Source: Deltaproteobacteria bacterium
GTDB taxonomy: Bacteria; Desulfobacterota; DSM-4660; Desulfatiglandales; HGW-15
Reading direction: 5' to 3'
NCBI GenBank assembly: GCA_030671095.1
Contig: DAOVAK010000187.1
Coordinates: 1-6,080, forward strand
DNA: 6,080 nucleotides
Shown here: piece after piece, positions 1 to 5,531 of the stretch
How positions within the stretch are numbered: position 1 is the first letter of the stretch
Layout: each line of letters opens with the position of its first letter
The notes under the pieces: generated by a model
What the model saw: only the letters and a program-made list of their open reading frames with translations
What the model was told of the DNA's origin: nothing
The model's database searches: none
Made by a program: the position numbers and the translations under genes

Positions 1-10
1 ACTTTTTCAT
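1..10 (-). CDS. Possible start of a further minus-strand gene, cut by the window edge
   Basis: The last ten bases in reading direction give ATG AAA AAG T (ATG at 10-8). GAGG (21-18) stands seven bases before it, a well-placed Shine-Dalgarno. An MKK opening is common for exported proteins. Only three codons can be seen, so this is a candidate start and not a supported gene. If real it begins about 100 bases after the small secreted protein's stop, with the hairpin element between. Confidence 0.3.
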
Positions 11-40
11 TTTAAAACCTCATCTTAAAGATTAAAGATC

Positions 41-75
41 TTCCCCCTTTTCTAAAGGGGGAACGAGGGGGATTT
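41..75. repeat. C/G-run hairpin element downstream of the last gene; possible dispersed repeat and weak terminator
   Basis: Positions 41-50 (TTCCCCCTTT) pair perfectly with 54-63 (AAAGGGGGAA) around a three-base TCT loop. A second G run with flanking A/T (65-75, GAGGGGGATTT) follows on the plus strand. Minus-strand reading is AAATCCCCCTCGTTCCCCCTT followed by the hairpin. Similar elements with CCCCC runs are, from memory, common between genes in Desulfobacterota and other bacteria and behave as dispersed repeats. For the minus-strand operon the hairpin lies about 50 bases past the last stop. It is followed by GATCTTTAATCTTTAA, without the pure T-run of a strong intrinsic terminator, so any stopping would be partial. 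Confidence 0.6.
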
Positions 76-110
76 GAAACAAGTGGATATAGTATGTAAC
101 CCATAGGCAC

Positions 111-458
111 TTAGATATCTGCCGGAAAATCCACCGCCTGATCTGCTGGGATTTTCTCCGAGGGCACAAATTTCTTCAGCGGCCACCCTTTTTTCCTGGG
201 TTCAGCTTTGGGCCTAGGCGTTTCTGGCAAGGGTTTTTTCTCCTCTTCTGGACGAGCCTGTTCCTGTTTCTCTTCAGCGATAAACCCTTCGCTTTGGGGA
301 ACTTTGAGGGACAATTGTTGACCCGATTTCACATTCTGCATCGACTCTCTGACTGAAGTATGAGAGAAGGCCGCTTCTGGCACTCCCCAATAGAGACTCG
401 CACTCAGTATCAGTCCCAACAGAAAAATGCGTCTTTTCATCTGATCCTGCATGATCAT
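111..458 (-). CDS. Small secreted Pro/Glu/Lys-rich protein
   Basis: A 115-residue protein whose ATG (458-456) overlaps the TGA of the upstream gene as ATGA. A second in-frame ATG at 440 (residue 7), with AGGA four bases before it, gives a more typical signal-peptide start (MKRRIFLLGLILSASLYWG), so either may be used. The hydrophobic core spans about residues 11-24 and likely cleavage is near 30-33 (PEAAFSH), without a lipobox Cys. The mature part has a charged, Pro-rich middle (about 60-90, EEKQEQARPEEEKKPLPETP), probably disordered, and a compact C-terminus KKFVPSEKIPADQAVDFPADI-like segment (residues 95-115) that ends the protein exactly. I recognise no named family, though that tail resembles C-termini I recall in other small exported bacterial proteins. 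It is likely a periplasmic accessory to the kinase/PEGA proteins, by operon position only. Confidence 0.85.
   Translation of the reverse strand: MIMQDQMKRRIFLLGLILSASLYWGVPEAAFSHTSVRESMQNVKSGQQLSLKVPQSEGFIAEEKQEQARPEEEKKPLPETPRPKAEPRKKGWPLKKFVPSEKIPADQAVDFPADI
445..448 (-). promoter_or_regulatory. Possible ribosome site for internal ATG 440 of the small secreted protein
   Basis: AGGA on the minus strand lies four bases before the ATG at 440-438. The ATG at 458 has only an A-rich AAAAAGAA before it. The choice changes the predicted N-terminus by six residues (MIMQDQ) and does not affect the signal peptide core. Confidence 0.35.
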
Positions 459-2920
459 TTCTTTTTAGTCACATTCGTTAAATAACGGCAAACCCTAAAG
501 CCCACATCCGGACGCTTACCATTGCTATAATCCCGGTACGCCAGCCTTAACACACCGATACTTGAATGTTTCCAGCTGGACCCTTTGACCACCCGATGTG
601 TTCCTTTCTTGGGCCCCAGGGGATCCAAGATTACTTTCTGACTCGAATAGGCATAGATCGTGTAATAATCGTGACACCATTCTGCCACATTTCCACCCAG
701 ATCATACAGTCCCAAACTATTCGGTTTGAATACGCCCGGAGGCGCGGGTCCCGGGTATCCGTCATTATACTTGGCCAGATAATTGGGTAACAAGTCTTTG
801 GCCGAGGCATCAGCGAAATTCCCTGATTTTGGTGTGGGTGGAAAACTATTTCCCCAAGGGTATTTCAGGGAAGCCTTGTCCTTTTCATATCGGGCGCAAT
901 ACTCCCACTCTGCCTCCGTGGGAAGGCGATAGCCTCCTCCCATGGGCTCAGCGGCCACCCATTTACCATCGCGCTTAACATAAGAGGGCGGTAAAGAGCC
1001 TTTTGCACTTAACCAATTGCAGAACAGAGCGGCCTGTTCCCAGGTCACCTGTACAACAGGCAGTTCATCCCGGTTCAGGCTAAACTTTTTGAACCAACCC
1101 GAATTATGCTCAGCCAGATATTCCCTGAACTCGTTGTTGGTGACCTCTCTCACCCCCATGTAAAAGGGCCTTTTTAGCGCCACCTTTCGCAGGGTCTCAT
1201 TGGATCGGCGTCCTTGCTCTCGTCGAGAGGCACCCATGGTAAAGGATCCGGGCTCAATCAAACGGAGCGCGTACCCATTATGCGTTTTAATGAGGGAAGG
1301 GGGTGCCACTTTCTCAGGCACCTGTTTTTTCAGGGCGACCCGTACCTCCTGCGGGAATCCGGGTCGTGGGGTGATCTTTGTGAGAAACGATTCATACCCC
1401 GCCTTCCTTATTTCTAGCTGGTGCTCTACCGCGGTGAGTCGCAATTCGGGACGGATTAGCCCCCAGGATTTCCCGTTTACAAAAAGCTCGGCATCCTTTG
1501 GCTCCACCGTAACATAGACCACCCCTTTGATGGGGACCAGTTCTACTGTGAGCTTTTTCACTTGGGCAGAAGAAACCCTCACTTTTCTGGTTGCGTTTTC
1601 ATATCCCGCCTTAGAAATACGCACAAAATGTGTGGTCTTTGGGGCGAGAGGGATTTTCAAGGGCGTCTTTCCTGCATACTCACCTCCTGCGGTCACGCTT
1701 GCACCAGGGGGCCTTGTGGACAGCGCAAGAATTCCGTCCGCGGGCAGCAGCTTGATATTGTCCAATGCCTCGGGCTGATTCGCTTTCACCGCCAACTGGG
1801 TCCGCCACGTTTTGTAGCGATTGGCGCTCACCTCTACGCTATAGGTTCCGGGGAGAAGCTGAAGTTTCAGCGGCGTCTCCCCCACCGGCTTCCCGTCAAC
1901 GCTTACCTCTGCGCCTTCTGGCATAGAGCCAATCGTCACATCACCCCAGGCCGGTAGAAGGGCAAACTGTAAAGCCTGAGATACACCGCAGCCCTCCACA
2001 TCCACGTGGGTTTTCAGGTCTTGATAGTTTTTCGCAAAAATCTCCACGCTTCTGCGGCCTGGCTTCAATTTCAGTTCCTGGATGGGCGTCGTCCCCACCT
2101 CTTCACCATCAATGTGTATCCGTGCTCCCTCAATCTCAACAGAGGAGTGCCCCTCCTGATGGACACGCAGGGACGCCACCCCGGGAAGCTTTTCCATTTG
2201 TAGGTTTAATGTCTGACTCCTTTCACCAGCCACCTTTATGGATTGGCTGAGAGGCTCATAACACTGTCTCAAAGCAGTCAGCGTATATTCTCCGGGTCGC
2301 AGCAGGTAATAAGCACCTAACCTGGGCGCTATTATGCCTCCACGGATGGTGATTTGGTCCGGCTCCGGTTCAATGCTGATAACCACCTGCCTTGCGGTAA
2401 AGACGAACCAGGCGGAGGCGGAAAGCATTGAGAAAATGACGATTAGGATCAACCAGGCCAACCACCTGAGCGGGAATTTTGGTTTCGGTTGTTGGTGGGT
2501 AGGGTGGAAGGAGACAGGTTCAATCTCGATAGATGAATCTGACGATCTGCTTGGTACAGGCGGAATCGTCTTTGAGCCATCGCCCGGCTCAGTGACTTGA
2601 AATACGATCCCACCATCTTCTACCTTGAATAGAATCTGGCTTGGACCTATCTGCAGCCTATCCCCATGACGCAGGACCACAGACCCTTTTAGCCTCTCAC
2701 CATTGTGCCATACTGGGATCCCCATCTCTGCAGCTTGCACATGGAAGCGTCCTTCAGACAACCCGATATAAGCGGCTTCCTCATGCTCACCCAGGCCTGC
2801 AATACGAATGCCGGCTGAAGGACTGCCGCCGATAAGGACGGGAAAATCACGCTCATCCAGACTTCTCTCGCCCCTGCTCTCCCTGATTTTGCAGTAAACG
2901 TTCAAATCTTCTCCTTGCAT
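455..2920 (-). CDS. FHA-like / five-PEGA / FGE-sulfatase-fold transmembrane protein
   Basis: An 821-residue single-pass protein. Residues 5-108 resemble an FHA domain (FPVLIGG, HNGERL, LRHGDRLQIGPSQILFKV), but the pocket Arg of IGR is Gly32 and the S-x-x-H motif is not seen. A polar Pro/Ser linker precedes one membrane helix (about 152-174). Five PEGA units follow (178-243, 247-322, 326-393, 396-463, 466-531). The C-terminal FGE-sulfatase fold spans about 543-815: FTMGASRREQG, RPFYMGVREVTNNEFREYL, YRLPTEAEWEYCAR, YPWGN, SLGLYDLGGNVAEWCHDYY and PDVGFRVCR. The region where true formylglycine-generating enzymes carry two catalytic Cys reads KGSSWKHSSIGVLRLAYR, without Cys, so the domain is probably structural or ligand-binding rather than an oxidase. 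FHA should be cytoplasmic and PEGA/FGE periplasmic. Coordinates use ATG 2920, inside the kinase gene; a TTG at 2905 with a better ribosome site is a serious rival and would drop five residues. The gene ends in an ATGA overlap with the next gene. A likely partner of the kinase. Confidence 0.93.
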   Translation of the reverse strand: MQGEDLNVYCKIRESRGERSLDERDFPVLIGGSPSAGIRIAGLGEHEEAAYIGLSEGRFHVQAAEMGIPVWHNGERLKGSVVLRHGDRLQIGPSQILFKVEDGGIVFQVTEPGDGSKTIPPVPSRSSDSSIEIEPVSFHPTHQQPKPKFPLRWLAWLILIVIFSMLSASAWFVFTARQVVISIEPEPDQITIRGGIIAPRLGAYYLLRPGEYTLTALRQCYEPLSQSIKVAGERSQTLNLQMEKLPGVASLRVHQEGHSSVEIEGARIHIDGEEVGTTPIQELKLKPGRRSVEIFAKNYQDLKTHVDVEGCGVSQALQFALLPAWGDVTIGSMPEGAEVSVDGKPVGETPLKLQLLPGTYSVEVSANRYKTWRTQLAVKANQPEALDNIKLLPADGILALSTRPPGASVTAGGEYAGKTPLKIPLAPKTTHFVRISKAGYENATRKVRVSSAQVKKLTVELVPIKGVVYVTVEPKDAELFVNGKSWGLIRPELRLTAVEHQLEIRKAGYESFLTKITPRPGFPQEVRVALKKQVPEKVAPPSLIKTHNGYALRLIEPGSFTMGASRREQGRRSNETLRKVALKRPFYMGVREVTNNEFREYLAEHNSGWFKKFSLNRDELPVVQVTWEQAALFCNWLSAKGSLPPSYVKRDGKWVAAEPMGGGYRLPTEAEWEYCARYEKDKASLKYPWGNSFPPTPKSGNFADASAKDLLPNYLAKYNDGYPGPAPPGVFKPNSLGLYDLGGNVAEWCHDYYTIYAYSSQKVILDPLGPKKGTHRVVKGSSWKHSSIGVLRLAYRDYSNGKRPDVGFRVCRYLTNVTKKK
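1328..2389 (-). repeat. Five tandem PEGA-type repeats (protein level)
   Basis: Residues 178-531 of the FHA/PEGA/FGE protein form five units of about 66-76 residues. Each has a beta-strand opening, then a G-A-x-V-x-V-D/N-G-x-x-x-G-x-T-P-like turn, then a P-G-x-Y/H-x-V-E-type strand and a K-x-Y/G-Y turn. Units 3 (EVSVDGKPVGETPLKL) and 4 (ASVTAGGEYAGKTPLKI) are the most canonical. Unit 2 (RIHIDGEEVGTTPI) is clear. Unit 1 has lost the PEGA core but keeps LLRPGEYTLTALRQCYE. Unit 5 keeps AELFVNGKSWG and EIRKAGYE. PEGA domains are usually found outside the membrane in bacteria and are thought to bind cell-envelope ligands or proteins; the ligand here is unknown. Confidence 0.85.
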
Positions 2921-5325
2921 ACCACAGTGACGCGCACCACTTTCTGTCCGGCCTTGACCACGATCTGCTGCCTCACATCTTTGTATCCGTTTCGTGTACC
3001 CACCACTGTGTAGGTACCAGGGCGCAGGTCCAGATCTCGGGAGGTAAAACTTCCTAACCTTCCCACTTTATAGACGGCCACCTGTGTAAGATTGTCAGAC
3101 TCTAATGTCACTCTAACAGGCGTTTGTGCCGTCGTCACCAATTGATCCAGTCTTTCTGTTTGCGATGTGAGGCGGGGACCCATTGGTTCCATCTTCCTTG
3201 CCTCCTGTAGCAATAAGATCGCATTTTGGAGGTGGCGATCCGATTCTAAGAGACTCGGCCGCCCTAAATAGAAACTGAGGCGCTTTTCCAACTTAACTCG
3301 CTCCTGTGAAAGCACCTTTCCTTGAACCGCAAATTGAATTGCGGGATCGATTTCAATGACTGCGAGATAGGATTCCAGGGTCTTTTTCCAATCTTCTGCC
3401 TGCTCAGCGGCCAAGGCCTCTTTTCGCAAGGTTTCGATCCGGGCGAGTCTAATCGCCTGATCCACCTGGGCGAGAGCGTCCTGAACCCCAATGGAGTCTG
3501 GTTTGAACGACTGTGCCTTCAAAAAGGTTTCCCGAGCCCTTTCGTATTCATTATTTTGCAGGGCTGCAAATCCGGAAGACATGAGCTGTTTAAACTGCTC
3601 CTCTGCTATCAAACCCTTGATCCTGTCAAATCCTTCCCGTGCCTGATCCGATTCTGAGTCCAGTTTCATCGCCTCCTGGTAGTCGGCAAGGGCAAAAGGG
3701 AGATTGTTTAATTTCTCATGGCGCTTTGCGGAATCGATCAATCGGATAACAATTTCGATCTTCTTCGCCCTGTCCAGATTTTTCTGCGCTAACTGGTTTG
3801 TCGGATCAATCATCAGGGCCAAGCCAAATTTGTGCTGTGCGCGCTTCCCATCTCCCTCAGCCATAGCTATACGGCCTTCCCGCATGAGACGGCGGAATGC
3901 TTTCTCTCTTCCGTTTGTTAGCGCCTTTGCCTTGCTCAGGGCGTCCTCATATTTGTCCGACGCGGAAGCATACGCCTTACTCATGAATAGCGCGTCCGCC
4001 TCCTGCCCGGACTGCGCCATCTGGGTGTAAAGACTGCCTCCCCACTCCGCGCCCCCTTTGCCATCCAACGCCTTTTTCGCGAGAAGGTAGTCTGCAAGCC
4101 TTTGCTCAGCCTCCTCTTTTTCCAAGGCCACTTGTGCGGGGGGTTTGGCCTGGACCTGCTCCGGTTCAGCCTCCTTGATCTGAAGATTATTTCTTGCCAT
4201 CTCCTTTTCTGATTGGGGGATCACCGCCTCCTCAGGAATCAGAGAAACCTCAACCGGGTTTTTCGAAAGGTGATGCAATAAGAGCCCCCCTCCCACCAGG
4301 AGGACAAGCAAAGCGATAATCAAGGCAGTCGTCTTGAAAAGATACTGACGCCAGGGGCTGGGAGCATGAGGTGTAGCCTCTTGCCCGGAAACTTGCGCGG
4401 GTGTAATGATTTCACCCTGGTCATCAGGAGATGGGGCCGCTTTATCGGGTTGAGGCGTAACGGCAGGGGGTAACGTATGATCGGAACTGAGATCCAATAT
4501 CTCTCGCAATTCGTTTCCCACTTGGCCCAAACTGGACGGGCGCTCCTCTGGGACTTTGGCCAGCAACCGGCCAATCAACCGATCCAGGGATTCGGGTATC
4601 CGGTTCCCCGTTCCTGTCCCCTCCAATTGCTCATTGACCATAGGTGGGATCTCTCCACGGATCTTCTCGGGTGAGATCTCCGGGTAGAAGGGAGGATGCC
4701 CGGTTAGGAGGTCGTACATGAGTATCCCAAGTGCATAAATATCATCGGAAGGGTGCGGTTTGCGGCCAGCCAATTGCTGCGGGCTCATGCTATACAACGA
4801 ACCACCCGTGGTTATTTGGCGTGCTTCTCTATCAGACTCCAGCACTGCCGCAATCCCAAAATCAACGAGCCGGGGGGAACGCTGCCGGTCAAGCAGCACA
4901 TTTGTCGCCTTTAGGTCACGATGGATAAGGCCCATGCCGTGGGCATATGACAATGCGCCGATAACGGGCTCAAGTCGCGTGATGACATCGGGATAGGAGA
5001 GCATGCCGAACCGGCTACGATAGACATGCAGGTCTTCGCCTTCGATGTATTCCATGGAGATGAAGACCCGTTCATCAGCGCGGTGAAAGTCAAAGATGCG
5101 AACGATATGGGGATGGATGAGCCGCCTGGCATTTCGGCACTCGTTCTTCAGCAGTTCCACGAGGTCCAGGCGCGTGGCCAAATGGGGGTTTAGCACTTTG
5201 ATGGCAACATGAACCTGGAGCTCCAGGTCCCGAACGAGCCACACTTGACCCATCCCACCTTCGCCCAGAAGTCTCATCAGTGAAAACCGGGAAAGAAGAG
5301 TTTGATCTTTTTGCAGATGCGTCAT
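2902..5325 (-). CDS. Membrane-anchored Ser/Thr protein kinase with TPR-like repeats and C-terminal PEGA domain
   Basis: An 807-residue Hanks-type kinase that should phosphorylate Ser/Thr on cytoplasmic partners. Numbered from ATG 5325: glycine loop GEGGMGQVW (21-29), VAIK with Lys43, helix-C Glu62, catalytic HRDLKATN (135-142, Asp137), DFG (155-157), DDIYALG (194-200) and Arg262. All core catalytic residues are present. It is an RD kinase, so activation-loop phosphorylation (Thr172/Thr173/Ser176 region) is plausible. The usual APE motif reads SPQ (181-183). A Pro-rich juxtamembrane linker (about 282-325) leads to one membrane helix (about 332-351). Beyond it lie a Lys/Glu-rich helical region, five or six TPR-like units (about 444-715) and a PEGA-like domain (735-805, with LRPGTYTVVGTRNGYKDV). 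The kinase should face the cytoplasm and TPR/PEGA the periplasm. The frame is open back to a TTG at 5535 touching the upstream stop (877 residues), but those 70 codons lack domain character and the kinase fold begins right after ATG 5325, so I chose ATG. Its end overlaps the next gene. Confidence 0.93.
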   Translation of the reverse strand: MTHLQKDQTLLSRFSLMRLLGEGGMGQVWLVRDLELQVHVAIKVLNPHLATRLDLVELLKNECRNARRLIHPHIVRIFDFHRADERVFISMEYIEGEDLHVYRSRFGMLSYPDVITRLEPVIGALSYAHGMGLIHRDLKATNVLLDRQRSPRLVDFGIAAVLESDREARQITTGGSLYSMSPQQLAGRKPHPSDDIYALGILMYDLLTGHPPFYPEISPEKIRGEIPPMVNEQLEGTGTGNRIPESLDRLIGRLLAKVPEERPSSLGQVGNELREILDLSSDHTLPPAVTPQPDKAAPSPDDQGEIITPAQVSGQEATPHAPSPWRQYLFKTTALIIALLVLLVGGGLLLHHLSKNPVEVSLIPEEAVIPQSEKEMARNNLQIKEAEPEQVQAKPPAQVALEKEEAEQRLADYLLAKKALDGKGGAEWGGSLYTQMAQSGQEADALFMSKAYASASDKYEDALSKAKALTNGREKAFRRLMREGRIAMAEGDGKRAQHKFGLALMIDPTNQLAQKNLDRAKKIEIVIRLIDSAKRHEKLNNLPFALADYQEAMKLDSESDQAREGFDRIKGLIAEEQFKQLMSSGFAALQNNEYERARETFLKAQSFKPDSIGVQDALAQVDQAIRLARIETLRKEALAAEQAEDWKKTLESYLAVIEIDPAIQFAVQGKVLSQERVKLEKRLSFYLGRPSLLESDRHLQNAILLLQEARKMEPMGPRLTSQTERLDQLVTTAQTPVRVTLESDNLTQVAVYKVGRLGSFTSRDLDLRPGTYTVVGTRNGYKDVRQQIVVKAGQKVVRVTVVCKEKI
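2911..2916 (-). promoter_or_regulatory. Shine-Dalgarno AAGGAG that may select TTG 2905 as start of the FHA/PEGA/FGE gene
   Basis: A perfect AAGGAG on the minus strand is followed by five bases (AAGAT) and then TTG at 2905-2903, in frame with the FHA gene. That TTG overlaps the kinase stop TGA (2904-2902) as TTGA, the classic coupled arrangement. The ATG at 2920 lies upstream of this motif and has no evident Shine-Dalgarno of its own. The sequence also encodes the kinase's last codons. Confidence 0.55.
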
Positions 5326-5531
5326 TCCGATACAGCCCCTGACCAGTGCAACCCCAGATCTCTTTAATACTTCGAATTGCCCCCAGTCGCTCAAGCTCCC
5401 GGTGGCAGCAAGTACTCGGGATTTTCTGGTTTTTAACACAGGCGCCAAGAAGTGGCTCAGGTTAGTAACAAATGGAAATGCTCCTGCTCTGGGTGAGCGG
5501 TCAGTAAAAGGGGCTCGGCCTTCACATGGGG
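5326..5531 (-). other. Spacer between hypothetical gene and kinase; possible leader or N-terminal extension
   Basis: About 206 bases separate the TGA of the upstream gene from the preferred kinase start. The stretch has no stop codon in the kinase frame, so it could encode an N-terminal extension of about 70 residues starting at TTG 5535. The translation (rich in Arg, Ser, Pro and scattered hydrophobics, with no recognised domain) looks like translated non-coding DNA. I see no convincing promoter: TTGAGC and TATTAA occur on the minus strand but 19 bases apart. No strong hairpin is evident. It may hold an internal promoter, a leader or a dispersed repeat. Confidence 0.5.
5336..5340 (-). promoter_or_regulatory. 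Probable ribosome binding site of the kinase ATG at 5325
   Basis: On the minus strand AGGGG sits 10 bases before the ATG at 5325-5323. The spacing is a little long, but this is the only purine-rich Shine-Dalgarno-like run near the start that fits the kinase domain boundary. The rival start, TTG at 5535, has AAGGCGG ending directly before it, which is too close to be ideal. Confidence 0.4.

Noticed and set aside
22..43. Short inverted repeats ATCTT-A-AAGAT and the AAGATCTT palindrome as an operator
   Set aside because: They are short and AT-rich, and overlap the flank of the hairpin element; chance is a sufficient explanation.
455..1294. Calling the C-terminal domain an active formylglycine-generating enzyme or sulfatase maturase
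   Set aside because: Neither catalytic Cys is present in the expected motif and no sulfatase gene is in the window.
566..2835. Several plus-strand open frames of 64-131 codons opposite the FHA/PEGA/FGE gene
   Set aside because: They lie wholly inside a minus-strand gene with clear domains from end to end; their translations are unbalanced in composition and match nothing.
3264..5132. Minus-strand frames of 73-84 codons and plus-strand frames of 65-111 codons within the kinase gene
   Set aside because: They are alternative-frame shadows of a kinase whose motifs and TPR/PEGA parts run unbroken through these positions.
5326..5420. Sigma-70-like promoter before the kinase (TTGAGC and TATTAA on the minus strand)
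   Set aside because: The 19-base spacing and poor -35 match are not better than chance in a 200-base spacer.
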